DNA from: Zhengitettix transpicula
Taxonomy: Eukaryota; Arthropoda; Insecta; Orthoptera; Tetrigidae
Reading direction: 5' to 3'
Length of the DNA stretch: 64,000 bases
NCBI GenBank assembly: GCA_037074705.1
Contig: CM073591.1
Location: forward strand, 77,792,532-77,856,531
The notes under the pieces are model-generated. The model ran no database searches. It had not been told where the DNA came from and saw only the letters and a list, made by a program, of their open reading frames with translations. Shown here in pieces: positions 49,575 through 62,400 of the stretch. Made by a program: the position numbers and the translations under genes. How positions within the stretch are numbered: the first letter of the stretch is position 1; every line of letters starts with the position of its first letter.

Positions 49575-50404
49575 TGTAATGTAAGTTTTATTTAGTTTCT
49601 TTTAAATTTAACTTTGAAGCCTGAGAATCGTAAAGAACATTGGGGCGCAAGAATTCTGAGACTGGAAAGGTTGCTACTTGACTATTGTTGGAAAAGCGTA
49701 CGCACCCAGAACTTTGGTGTGGTCATGACCGAAGTGAAAATAGTTTGGAGACCAGCCGAGGATTCTTGTGACTAAATAATTAGGAATTCAGCAAAGTCTA
49801 AACTGGACAAATGCTGAATATATCACATTTGGCATTAACGTACTTCTTCAGCAAAAATGAGTGACAATAAGTACGACAACGTAAAGTTCGTGAACGGTTG
49901 TTAGAGAGGCGACGAAATTTTAGTGAAGTGAAACGATCAGTGTTATGGCCTGTAAATTAAATATTTTTCTTTCAAATAAAATTACTGTTGAGTGCACAAT
50001 ATGGTATCAAAGCAGCCCAAAATAAAATAGTACCTTGAAACTTAATTTTATAAACCTTTATGGAAATATAATTTATCGTCGGATTTGTCTATATTTGTCA
50101 GATTTCTCTAGCTATTTTGTTGTTAGATTCTTTTATAAAATTTTGTTATTGTTAATTAAATTTGTATTTTCTTAGGTGACAATTGCAAATAACTATCATT
50201 ATTAGAGGCCCAGTAAGCGACTCAGAGATTTTGAGTATGCTGAAAACTGTGGAAATTTGTTAAGAACATAAAAATGTACAAGATTTACAGTAAATCGAAA
50301 TTTTAATTAAATAATCTTTTGTTATCTCTTTAAAATAATTTTGTTTATATTGAACGTAAAATCCTGTTAAATTTCTTCCATTTTTAAAAATTTCGAATAC
50401 CACA
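49575..50404 (+). repeat. LTR-X copy 4 (plus strand)
   Basis: It starts TGTAATGTAAG and ends AATACCACA. Internal landmarks shared with the other copies are GATCAGTGTTATGGCCTGTA, GCCC...AGTACC...AAAC, TTATCGTCGGATTT and GGCCCAGTAAGCGACTCAGAG. After the end comes AAATTTGGTCCAACTTG, a degenerate primer site. TACCACA then recurs 53 bp later (50451-50457), so the terminal junction is duplicated here too. It lies 60 bp after the copy 3 primer-site array in the same orientation. Confidence 0.6.
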
Positions 50405-50457
50405 AAATTTGGTCCAACTTGTATTTTTATTTTACTTTGTTTAACTTGTATACCACA

Positions 50458-51632
50458 ATATATACTGGTATGTTTTCTCTGTTTTGTCTTAGAATGAGAA
50501 CTTATGAAGTAGGTGGCTATTGCTTTATGGTAAGATCCTTAACTTCTAGAAAGTTAAGACAGAGTCCTCGGGATCGATCGAAGAGTAATTTTATCCTAGA
50601 TATACTTAAAGTCATTAAAGGCTTAACGGTTTACTGCAGGTCAAAGAGGCACTTACGTCCTTGTGGTGGGTTAGGAGCAGGTCCATTCGCCTTTGAGGCG
50701 CTACTCAGCTTTACGGATCTCAGTACAGGCTCTTCAATACTAATTGGACTACATTCGTCGTCATATCAGGCCAATGTTGAAAGTGACCAGGAATAGATTA
50801 ATAATCCTCTAAATGAAACCTTCTCTGATTTGTAAATTTTGTCGAATTTAGTCAGTAAAAAGAACTAAAAATATTTATACATGACAATGTATTTTTGTTT
50901 CTTTCTGAATAATACATTTCCGCTTGAGATGTTTTGAGAAATAAAAGTATATTTGCCTAATATACGTGATGTCAGATTAAGTTATTAATGATATTTTGTC
51001 AGACAGGCCAAGAAATGGTTAACCACAGAAACTAACTAATTATGACAGAGCTCCGGTTTCAAATGCTGAATATGAAAATTGAGGAACATTTCACTCGCCG
51101 CATTATTATGCACCCCACCACACTAAAAAGATATGTCTAGTTAGCTGATTGTTCATCCTAATGTCAGCTCTGGCTTTATTATATTTCTCACACAAGAGCT
51201 TTGTTGGATTTTCAGTAGCACTATTACTGTATTTTTTCATTCGTTATAATAAATTTTTTTCAATATATCTGAATTTAAAAACTCAAATTGCAGGAAAAAA
51301 TTACATTAAAGCATAAGAAATTAATTTTAAGATCATTGAGGTTATGGAGAAGTTGAGACTATATTAGAGGACCGACTAAATTCAGGGTCGTGAGGTGACG
51401 ACATCTCAAACAGTATGTTCGCGGCTAACGTATACGTATGGCAAAACAGTAGAAAGTAATAAATTTGCATTACTTTTCTATTATATTTCAGCGGCTTCAC
51501 AAAGACTTCCAGAAAATATTAGGTTCTCCGTATTTTAATCACCACAATATATACCATGGACAGAGCCATAAGTGCATATACACAAACTAGCAGCCGCGTA
51601 TAAGCTTTATTTCCTTTTCTTAATCTATTATT
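50458..51632. other. sequence without recognisable features
   Basis: A plus frame of 125 codons (50419-50796) crosses a slightly G+C-richer patch. It has no domain I recognise and starts inside the LTR-end repeat, so it is probably chance. Confidence 0.35.
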
Positions 51633-51959
51633 TATTGGAATAGTCGGCCTCCTAAACTGGTCAAGGCACGGCGAGAGGAAAGCCCACGGCTAACCTTCTC
51701 CCGCCATCGGAAGGGCGTGGGACAAGTCCCAAATGCCCGACCTACCTGATGCAGGTTTTTATTGGGTTTTCCCGGCATCACTTTTAGGCGAATTGCAGGG
51801 TAGGATCCTTAAACCATAGCCGGGGGGCCCTAGTTAACCCTTGGCTACCTTCCTTTACTATTCCGCATCCCCCATTTCAAATCATTTTCCTATGCTGTAA
51901 GAGGGGATTTGCCACTATGTGGATTACCCTATACATAACGTGTCTACACCTTAAAAAAA
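51633..51959 (+). repeat. REP-A copy 8, 5'-truncated
   Basis: It starts at ATTGGAATAGTCGGCC, has a short deletion in the CAGCTGCC block, and continues through GATGCAGG, AGGATCCTTAAACC and CTTGGCTACCTTCC. It ends TATACATAACGTGTCTACACC plus A7 (type B). Confidence 0.88.
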
Positions 51960-53930
51960 TTATATTTTACTAGGTGATGTTTTTAGCAGGATGATATTTG
52001 CCACTACCAATTAACCCCCGTACAACATTTTATTTGACCACTCAGAATTATTCCTACAAAACTTTGGAAAAATATCCTGTAGATTTTGTGGATCATAATT
52101 ACTGACTATTCTTCATTATGACTGATGTACCTTGAAAGACAGAAATATAAGTATGAAAATAGATTGAAATCTTCACGGTTTTTTTGAGTTAATCTATTTA
52201 ATAACGAGCGTCAGACACGTTTGTGTTTTATTTATATAAATATACACGAACTTAAGGCTTCTGGTTCAATATAAACGAGTTTTATCTATTATATTTTCAC
52301 CTGTTACGAATAGTTTAATTTTGGATTTAATTGAAAATGCCTTTGTTATAAGTAACTACTTTTTTTTCCATTTCGTATAAATTAAACAGTGGGATTATTG
52401 TATGGATTCAGTCAATTGCCACGTTCACCTTTAAATATCAAGAATTTTATTTGCAATTATTAGAATTAGTTTTAAGTCTACGTGCCCCAAGTTCACAAAT
52501 GAGTATCCATAGAACAAATGAAGGCTTTGTCGGTGAACTTTACGTTGCAGTCCCTCTGGCGTTAATTAGAAATATTTAATTAAATTACATTGAATCATTT
52601 CCAGTTTCCAAAGTCGTCATAATGTTACATTATATTTAATTACATTATTATTTCAACGCTATATAACTGTTTTTAATTACATTAGCAATCACTCTCAATT
52701 AATATTAAACATTTCAGAGTAACTTGACTGACTGCAGTTATTGTTAGGTAGTAACTAAAATTGCTCGTGACTGTAGGGCTGTATGAAAATTTTGCTGAAC
52801 TGGTAAATTTCTCGAATCAGATCCGTAACTTCTCCCTTATCCGCGGTTAACACTTCGATGCACATAATCGATACGAGTTCGTACAGAGTTTCTGAATGGA
52901 CTGAGGGGTGTAATAAATTCGGCTCTATTTCATTGCTCAATAAATGTACGACTCGAGCACCGGAGCATTATAATTTACGTAAGAATAATCAAAGTGAAGG
53001 ATTAAGTTTAAAAAGACGAATTTTTGAATTTTTTCGACTAATTTCTCTTTCACATATTTCAATCTCTAACTGACTTTTACTTGTTTACATCGTATCTTAT
53101 GATTGAATTGTTAGACCATACCCTGTATGTCATCTCTGTTTATCAATTTCTCTTGTAACACAGTTCTACAAGCCTCTTAAAGGTCACTATTCTATATATT
53201 ACTCACGAAACTGATAATTTAGATTTATTTGCTTTTCTATTAGTCTTCGAAAGAGGAAATCGTGTATGTCAATAAATATTCAGTCATACATACTGATTAC
53301 ATTAAATGTCACCTGGCTTAAATTACTGTAGACAAACACGTTTCAATTGTAATCCATAAATCGAGGAATATTGGTGGAATTATTATGAGTCAGAAATTTA
53401 ATCATCATCATGCGTCACTTTATAATAACTTAAAATTTAACTTCATTCGAATGTTATATTTTATAATAGTTGCTCCATTATCACAGATCCGGAATTATAG
53501 TTCTAATACATGGTAAAATATATAAATGTAAGAATATGACTATCGGACATTTATGATGCTGTTTGTACACTATATAACAATAATGAATTTTCGCAGATCT
53601 GATTATGATATTATTCTCACGTACGGAGTTATTTAAGATTTTAACTAACATGGTTTACAACTTTCTACGTAAATCTACATCCTTAGTCGGTAGTCCAGTG
53701 CACAACAACTTTCCGAACACCCTATGTAGTAATAATATTAACGAATATGAGGAAATAATGTCGTTGGAAATTCAGGACTGCATACAAACACAATTGTTCA
53801 TGTGTGATCTTTCGAATTTGTTATAGATAAAACCACTTAACATATATGTCAGTAATAATATAAATCTACTTATAATAATCATAATAAAATATTGTTACTT
53901 GTCAATTTTTTCCAACATTTATACAAATGA
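51960..53930. other. A+T-rich sequence without recognisable features
   Basis: Short frames only (52755-52940 on minus, 52858-53073 and 53605-53826 on plus), without motifs. Confidence 0.4.
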
Positions 53931-54062
53931 TTGAACATGCGTATCAGACTGAACTCAAGGAATCAAGTGAATTAGTTTGATACTTAAATCAGACGATTAG
54001 ATAACGAGTTTCATTAAAATAACTAAATAAGGGTGTGTCAAATAAATGAGAAACGGAATAAC
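53931..54062 (+). repeat. dispersed repeat, copy 1 (partner at 59.27 kb)
   Basis: It shares with 59267-59400, in order, CATTTATACAAATGATTG, AAGGAATCAAGT, AGTTTGAT, TTTCATT.AAATAACT and the GT.TGTCAAA..AA...ATGAG block. The strand is the same. The similarity fades on both sides, and no inverted ends or tail were identified. Confidence 0.6.
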
Positions 54063-54723
54063 ATCAAATTTATACCCTTGGAAAGAAATTATATAAAGAC
54101 ATCATTCAATTTTAAAAAATTAATTTGAAAAAATAATACCAAAATTTAGTTAGGCTATCAAAATTTTGTTCACGTAGCCAGTCCACGTTTCAGCTCAGTG
54201 ACAAACTCTGTATTAATCAATTTGTATACTACGTGTTTATGCCACTATAGCTTAAACATGTCACAAAAATCTAAAACAATACATTCCTTCAAAAAATAGT
54301 CGCTTTCCTTGCACTTCTCATTCACTATCTTTTATTTATTTAGTGTTTAAATCGACACATTAATCTCAGAAGCTACGAACTGTGAAGGTGCATCCCATAT
54401 GTGTTACTTAATAAATAGTTTTAGTCAGATATTTTGTGTATCGACGAGTTAATTATAGCATGCATTCGAATTTTGTATTTTCACAGTAACTCCTGTTAAT
54501 TTCAGTTGTATCCAATAATAAGTTTTATTTATTTTTATTTGAGTTTTTGAGCACCTATTATAAACGAATAGAAATATTCTAGTGTATTTAGGTAGGGCCA
54601 TATTTAAACCCTTGACGTTTATTGTCCTGTTTGAAGCTAACATGATCCAAGATATTACAATATATTATAACTTTCCTACAGCAATGATACCAGAACTAAT
54701 TATTATTTACGCCCATGCAACAA
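54063..54723. other. A+T-rich sequence without recognisable features
   Basis: Nothing recognised. Confidence 0.4.
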
Positions 54724-55079
54724 GTTGTCCGCTATTCCTATTGGAATAGTCGGCCAGCTGCCCCCTAAACTGGCCAAGGCATGGCGAGGGGTAAGCTGCG
54801 ACCCCACAGAAAACCCCTCTCCCGCCATCGGAAGGGCGTGGGACAAGTACTAAATACCCGACCTACCTGATGCAGGTTTTATAGGGTTTGTTCTGCATTA
54901 CTTTTAGGCGACTGCCGAGTAGGATCATTAAACTATACCCCGGGGGCCCTAGTTAACCCTTGGCTACCTTCCTCCATCCTTCCGCATCCCCCATTTCAAA
55001 TCCTTTCATATGCTATAAGAGGGGAGTTGCCACTATGTGGATTACCTTATACATAGCCTGTCTACAACAAATAAAAAAT
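54724..55079 (+). repeat. REP-A copy 9, 5'-truncated
   Basis: It starts in GTTGTCCGCTATTCC and continues GGCCAGCTGCCCCC, CCCGCCATCGGAAGGGCGTG, GATGCAGG and GGGCCCTAGTTAACCC. It ends ACATAGCCTGTCTACAAC with an A-rich tail (type B). Confidence 0.88.
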
Positions 55080-55182
55080 TGAAAAAATTACCAGGTATTA
55101 AAACAGAATTAAAACAGAAAATTACAAATATTAATTAAAATATTCTAATTTATATGAGAACAAGAGTAATTAACTTAATAAT

Positions 55183-55186
<4 letters not shown>

Positions 55187-55226
<40 letters not shown>
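55187..55226. repeat. (TA)n microsatellite
   Basis: A pure run of about 20 TA units. Confidence 0.97.
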
Positions 55227-55227
<1 letters not shown>

Positions 55228-55820
55228 GTCTATATAAAAAAAATCAGAGAATAGTCTACGGGAAAGAGTTGCATCACATGGCGATGTAAAATACAAGTTA
55301 GTAAACAGTGCATATTAATGGCGGACAACCTTCCAGTTGTTTGCAGAGACCACAGTGTGGGCCCACCTGCTACATTCAGCTGAACGAGCGCTTGAGATAA
55401 TTAGTGTGACCTTATTCAGCGACATAGGCTTTGAGAAGCACGATGCACCGCACCGGGAAATTTTCAAAAAGTAAATGACGCCTTTGTATAGGTGGCCTAT
55501 AATTACGATTATTTTTATTTGTTTCTCAAACAAGAATTTATAATTTTATGAAAATATCTTAAATTTCATTATGCATTTTGATAGTAATTCATAATATAAG
55601 ATTTTTTTGTTGTTTTGAGAAATATAATTAACTATATCCCTGCTTGAGGACTTCTTGCCTGATTCAGAAAGGACCAGGAATAACTATCACTCTCCAATGG
55701 TTCTAGAAAAATGGAGTATCCACCAGGATTAACAGACATTTGTGTAATGTAGTTGGCATATAAAATATTTTGCCATGAGACTTACAGTGTGTCATTTTTC
55801 CTACATTGTTACTTATTAAT
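55227..55820. other. sequence without recognisable features
   Basis: One 72-codon minus frame (55315-55533) without motif. Confidence 0.4.
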
Positions 55821-55836
55821 TATATATATATATATA
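55821..55836. repeat. short (TA)n microsatellite
   Basis: Eight TA units. Confidence 0.85.
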
Positions 55837-56039
55837 ATTTAAATTAACGAAAGGCTTACCCTAGGTGTTTCCTAGACAACGGACGAATCTTTAAGGTACT
55901 CTTCGGATCAGGGGAAAATCCCGAAGCCACATGTCAATTTTTGAATTGGTCAAAGACCTCTGTACGAGCCAAGGCCAACTTAACAGAGAAATAAAGTATC
56001 ACTGATGCGACGTGATTGCAGAAATGAATTTAGTTTCGC

Positions 56040-56360
56040 GTCTCCAGGGGTAACTGTCCAATCGCAACGTGTAAGGGACGAAAACGGGGTGCCCTGTCAC
56101 GTGATTAAAGTAACCAATCACAACACATCAGAACGAGAGTCCAAGAGAAGAACTTTTAGAATGAACACTTAATGTCTAGCTCTGAGGGTGAACACTACGG
56201 AAGCGGAGGTCAGGCGTCTTCCGTGTCTTCGCTGCTGTGGTATCCGATAAGCGTTTGGGTTTTATTTCCGGGTGTGGCTACGGGAGTTTCTGCAACCGAA
56301 ACCACTACGATTTATTCTGATGAAAGGAGTTCCTTTTGCTTCCCGAGATAAGTAAGTAGG
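56040..56360 (+). promoter_or_regulatory. possible promoter with untranslated first exon
   Basis: In a G+C-richer patch there are two plus-strand CCAAT boxes (56058-56062 and 56114-56118) flanking an E-box in a GTCACGTGATT context (CACGTG at 56098-56103). About 235 bp downstream is a strong 5' splice-site match, GTAAGT (56352-56357). Pyrimidine-rich text ending in AAATTTGCAG (about 56495-56504) could be a 3' splice site. No TATA box and no coding frame join up, so a non-coding first exon, an old LTR or chance are all possible. Motif matches alone are weak evidence. Confidence 0.22.
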
Positions 56361-56782
56361 ATTTAGAAAGGCTTATAAAATCAAAAGCTTTTGAGATTTG
56401 TCCACTGACTTGCGCAGTTTTGTCTCTCTAGGTATTTGTCGTGTGGTATTTTTATTATCACTTCTTTTGTCTGTATTTTTCTGTCTTTCTTATTATAAAT
56501 TTGCAGTCAGACGTAATTTTTTTTCTTTATTTAACATTTATTTTGTTTATTTCCGGGTACCGTGATTCAGACTACTGCACATTAAACATGATCGTAACAT
56601 TATCATTAACTTTTACATTATCCAAAATAATACTATTATCTCACAAAAATATTTTTTATGTAACACATCCAATCTATTTATGACTATATATGAATGTCTT
56701 TATGCCTTGCCTTGATTTACTTTGAAATGCACGGAACAATTTCAACTAATCATGGCGCACATAAGGGAAAATTCAGGGACTG

Positions 56783-57228
56783 GTTAAGTCGAAGTTCAGC
56801 TTTCCCCAGCATGAGGGGTAAGACAAGGGGGATTTTAAATATGTGTCCAAAAATATAGAAATAAATATCGAATCGAAACCTGAAAGAGAGTGAGACACCA
56901 ATAGCATCTATAGGGATTGAAGTGAAAAGGACTGACAAAAATAATGTGGAAACAATATATATTAGTACTATAAACGTATACTGGGTCGCTAAGGTTAATA
57001 TTATTACTCCCGACGAAGTTTCAATGTGATTTCCAAACGTAAAGGCGTGGGAAGGGGATAATAGAGGCGTGGTAATAAATATCAAACTGAACGAGATTGG
57101 TGTCAAATTAATTATTTTAGGAGTCGTTGAGATGAAAATTAGCAGTCCCCACGTTGTTTAAGCGGAAGTTCAGTTTTCATCCGCAAGAGGTGTAAAAAGA
57201 GGAAAATATAGAAATTAATATCGAATCG
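56783..57228 (+). repeat. imperfect direct repeat, two units about 373 bp apart
   Basis: Unit 1 (56783-56876) and unit 2 (57156-57228) share GTTAAG.CGAAGTTCAG, TTTC..CC..CA.GAGG.GTAA, and AAATATAGAAAT.AATATCG followed by AATCG. Unit 1 has about 20 extra bases in the middle. It may be two monomers of an old tandem repeat. The hydrophobic 118-codon minus frame over unit 1 (56750-57106) has no support as a gene. Confidence 0.6.
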
Positions 57229-59266
57229 TTACCATCGAATGGTGACAGTCCCTCTGACATTTAAACCCCAGATTAGATAAATAGAAGGGCACGGTAGTGT
57301 ACAGATCAATAAGATTATAATTGAGGTAATTAAAGTGATCATCTTAATGGGGAAGGTTTTTATCTCTTTAATATTACTCGTTCCGTCGTATTTTCCAATT
57401 GAATTTATCCATCTCAGAAAACAAGACAGAGTGGTAATCGTTTAAATATTTCGGAGCCTACGATCAACTTCATGTTGTTTGATCAATGGTGGGTTCACCA
57501 CGAATTTATTAATTTTTTATCTTGGTGATTAAACTAGAACTATTGTTTATAATCATCGTTGGATCTGTTTTTAAATAGAGACAGAATTTATTTTTAAGGC
57601 TAATTTAAGATAGGGGTGAATAATTCCTGGAAAACACCAGACAATCAACTAGATTTTGCAATTTATATTTGTATGCATTGCTTTCTTCAGTCCTTTCTGA
57701 CATACACAGTATTTAGCAACGCTATAATAGAAATAATTCTAGTCATCCGTGTGAGTAATGTATTCAAATGGTCGGAATTATTTCAAAATAGTCATGTGTC
57801 GTTTCTACTACCACTAAACGTAAAACTAGTAAGCTATGAAACAACTCCCACGAGATAAATTTATAAAAACGACGCCACGTCTCATTCAAGTTGGTATGTA
57901 GGGAAGAATTTCTTTTTCTAATACGTGTTCCCATCTTTACGACGGAAATAGCACTGATGCTCTGTTATCTGCTCGTAAATGAAGGGGGGCTTCCGCCATC
58001 TTCGACGTGTAGCCTCGTAAAGACAGAGAATCACATTCCCGTATCCAGTTCGCGATAGTGGAGCACGTGCTTCAGAAGCACGTTTACGGCTCAGGCTTTC
58101 ACTACTAACGCGTCACTACGCAGAATACAAATGCCGCTATTAACGAACAGGTCTTGAAACGACATCTAAATTTCGGAATAAGAGGTCCCGTCATTAGACT
58201 AGACGAATAGTATGGTAGCTGCGGATTAAGAAAGAGTGACATACCTGCGGAATGGAAAGTAATTATCCATACTTTGACAGTAAAATAGTGATTCTGTAAG
58301 GCAGTCATTTTATCCATTAATAAGAAATTAATAAGAAAAAAAAATTATTTAAAAACCGCGTAGGAAAATACTGTTAATTTCTAAACTGTTCAGAAATATG
58401 CTGCAACACAATTTTTAGCGTAATACTGCATGAATATGTAGTTTTGGATTTCAGCTTCGTTTAAAACTAACTTGATTTGATTTTCGTCTGTATAGTTTAA
58501 ATTATTAATAAGGACAGAACTACTATTAAGAATTATGAATTAATTGATTTACTTTCACAACGTGTTGCAGTCCTAATGTCGACTCTCATAAGGGGTAAAA
58601 TGTAGATACTAAAATTTATAGATATAATTATACAACGATATTAGTCAAATATTATATAAAGAGAATAAATAACAAAGATATATGGTAGAAAATTGTTAGA
58701 AGATGAAACATCATGGGTTAAAATCTATCTTTGATATTTCTTGATTTTTATCGTCTATGACTATCCGCTAATACAAATGTACAATTATATAAATTATTTT
58801 AATAACTTTATTGTAGATCTGATGACTGTTCAGACTAGGAGTAAAACAAGAAGTTCATTTAAATTAATGAATTTTTCATTTTTTAATTGTCTGTTATAGA
58901 GTTATTAACTGTTCAAAATCAACTAGGTCTTGAGTTATGGATCTGCTCAGATTATTCAATTTCGGTATTATTGGATTTAAAGTGCAGAAATTGTGACTAT
59001 ACGTGGTAACAGACCAATCACTCAGACGCTACGTGCAACGCAGTAGGATGGTCGGTTTCCACGGTAATTCCGGTAAATGTAGGCCTCGTATCGTGGCGCA
59101 TCGTTGACTTTGCTCACGATTTATACAACTTTACTTTACATTTAAGATATTCTTGATAAAATCAAAATGTATTCTACGTAACTTTTTATAAATTCGGGAA
59201 CACACATACAGGCTCCACCGATATCCCAGTATACTCTTGTAAAACTCTACGAGAGAATTTTTTTTA
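57229..59266. other. 2 kb without recognisable features
   Basis: Short frames only (57616-57858 plus; 58105-58317 minus). A G+C-richer stretch at about 57.97-58.12 kb includes CTTCCGCCATCTT and a GCACGTGC E-box but no gene. Confidence 0.4.
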
Positions 59267-59400
59267 CATCATTTATACAAATGATTGGAATTAAAAAGAA
59301 AGGAATCAAGTCAAGAGTTTGATTCTTTAAGAAAATGATTACGGGACACCTTTCATTGAAATAACTGAAAGCAGCGTATGTCAAACAATAAAATGAGGGA
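59267..59400 (+). repeat. dispersed repeat, copy 2 (partner at 53.93 kb)
   Basis: Same landmarks and order as the copy at 53931-54062, with many substitutions. Confidence 0.6.
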
Positions 59401-62400
59401 AAGGGAATGTCCTAAAATTGGCCTTCTGTAAAGAGAATAGAAAAAAGGGCTGACTCAGGTCAACATGGCACAACATGATTTTTACGTAAATAATATTTAG
59501 AGACTAGGCACATAAATAGCCAAATAAAACAAAAATAAATTATAAATAAATACCACACTATGTTGTAATTTATTTTCAAAATCTGGCAATTATCAATATA
59601 ATTATATTGTTGATCGACTAATTTAGCAACTGCTTTAGAACTCTGAAAATGTTCGTAAATTAAACTGATGCTGCTATATAATAAAATTATATATTTTAAG
59701 AGATAATCAAGAGCAGCAAACAAGTGAAAGCAGTAAGACAGACATTCAAGAATACAAAAGCTTTTTAAGTCCTTTAAATAACTGTAAGTTTTAATTCAGT
59801 AGGTTGGTACACGGTATCAATCAATATTTTTAAATTAATTTAAAGAGTTGTAATAAAATTTATTTTCTTATCTTTAAAATGTTAAAGAATTATATATATT
59901 TTTTGTAATATTTACAATTGAAATATGATTTTAAATTGGAATTATTATAACCGGTCATATGAGCTTGTCTGTGTTTTAGAATATTTTTTTAATATTTTAC
60001 AGGATGAGTTGAATACAGCTCTGAGTCGGTTCAATGTATAAATAAGAACCCCTATACGTCACGTTAGCGGTATATGTTTGTTTGCTTTTATAGCTGGGTA
60101 CACGATATTGGAATAACGTAGCTGTAAAAGCCTTCCCGGATCTACAAACACAATCGGACGTGATGGCGGCTTCCTCTCTCTTTTTCTCTCCACTTATTCT
60201 CTCCTTCCGCGGATGCACTGAGAGATTCTTTTGTCAGATCTGCCATCAGATGAAGTCAAAAGAAGAATGCGGCCCGTCATTTCACGGTGAAGAACAAATA
60301 TATGGGCCAAAGATGGCGATGAGCAGTTCCGCAAAAATAGTCTTCAATACGGTGACAAGGACTGTTTAAAAATATTTAATGCATTTTGATAGCGTAGAAA
60401 TAATTTATTATTGATTAACAGTTTCATTTAATTATAGTTTTAGTGCATAATAGAGAAACACATTGAGGCACTTAAAATTATTATCCTATAAAAATAATAA
60501 TTTTTATTGATAAACAGTTTCATTGAAGGGTGGATAGATTTAATATATTTTACTCTTTAAACGTCATAATTTAAATTCGTTAGTGCAAATCGAATTTTGA
60601 TTTTCTCCAGGAATGTTAAGACTGGTTTTTAACAAGACTGCTACTTATAATGATAATAGCATCGCGAAATATTTTTAAATATATTATTCCCAAATTTATT
60701 TCTGTTTATTTACAAACAGGTCCATGTCAGAGGTTGATAAACAATTTATATTTTTATATTGTTATGTCATAACGCATTATACTCGTAAAATAACTATTAA
60801 TATGACTTAAAACAATGTGGCCACTACCAAACGGATCTGATTAAATTAGATTAATTAGTACCATTAGTCCTCTTCTGAGGAAATAGGATAAATCAAATGA
60901 ATACTAATAACTAAAATGATTAGAATAACATATTCATAAACGCAATACATAATAGTAATTTAAAGAAATACAGGAGTATATATTTGAAAATACATGAAAT
61001 AGGATAACTGAGAAAATATTGTCACTATTATAAACAATACTATATACGTATATGAGAGAAAATATGTTATAATTACAGAACGTTGTAAAAGGCAACACTA
61101 CAGAAGTAAGAAAACTGAAATGAAAATAAGAATAAAAATTATTATTTTATATATAAAATTTACTTCACAAGAAGCACGGTATTTACGCAAATAACATTGC
61201 GCAGCACAAATAGCACTAAATTATTTTATGTAGCTAAAAATAGTGAATGTGTGATTATATTTCTATATTTGCAGGTATACTGTATTATAAATAAAATTAT
61301 TCGTTAAGTTTAGTAGGTATTATATCCTAATTCATGGTTTTATTTGTTCACAGGTGAGCCAGGAAGGATTCGTGTGGTTCAATCAGAATTAATTGAGATT
61401 TGGAAGAGTGAATGGATAAAGGACCCATAGTTTCAATCGTCTCATCATATGTACTTACATCTATGCATTATTGATAGACTGTAATAAAGTACTGCATGGA
61501 TTTTAGTTTTAATTTTATTGTGGTACTTAACTGCTTTTTAAATTACGTCTAAATAAGCAGGTCGAGCTGACGGCCTCCGAAATACATCCGATGGATTATA
61601 TAGTATGTAGATGTTATAATGAAGACTATTGAAACATTCAAATTTTTTCCCAAAAAATGTTGCGACAACATAAGTAAATAATTTTTCGTAAGGCTGAGGT
61701 TTTAAGTAAAAATTCGGAATTAATCTGTTAGGATTTCCACTAACGCAGAATATTTTAAGAAGAACTAACCTTATTATTTTCCTGGAATTAAATATAATAT
61801 TGTCAATGAAAATAAGGTGAAGTTAATTATTAAAAGACTTAAAGAAATAATACTTTTTGTATCTAATACATATATAACATAGATTTAATTAATTTGAGGG
61901 AAGTGAATAAATATGAGGAAACGTTAGATTCTGAGAGATCTGAAGAAAGCAGGAACAAAGATATATATAATATATTTAGAAGATACTATAACTACTTACT
62001 AATTGAGAATTGAAACCTTTAATTGACTTTCAGTGTTTTATCACAACATATTCTAACTTTTATGTAATAAAAGTATCGAAACCCTTTTCATAGTTATAAA
62101 TAATATATAAGGAATTAAGGCGGTTCTTCAATCATAATTATGTACTAAACTATTTCAAATATTTTTGGAATTTCCGTCTCTGAATTTTGAACGTGATTTT
62201 ATTGATTTGTAATTTACTTATAAACTTATTAAGAATGACCGTTCTTTGTATTTATTCAGATATTCATAATTTTATTTAAAGTTCTTCCTGGATTATTCAT
62301 CACTATATATTATTGGAATTTATCTGGTAAACCATTATATGTAGTCTTAATAATTTGAATAAATATCTAATTAGATCCTTTTGTGATCAAATAGAATTCA

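Noticed and set aside
49558..50013. Copia-like LTR end followed by TGGTATCAAAGC, resembling an initiator-tRNA-Met primer-binding site
   Set aside because: The same stretch aligns with the interior of LTR-X copy 2 (GCCC...AGTACC...AAAC and onward), so the motif lies inside an LTR of another family, and no gag frame follows it.
50419..50796. 125-codon plus-strand frame
   Set aside because: It starts inside an LTR-end repeat and changes composition part-way; no domain was seen.
56750..57106. 118-codon hydrophobic minus-strand frame
   Set aside because: It lies over an imperfect direct repeat, has no similarity to a known membrane protein and no gene context.
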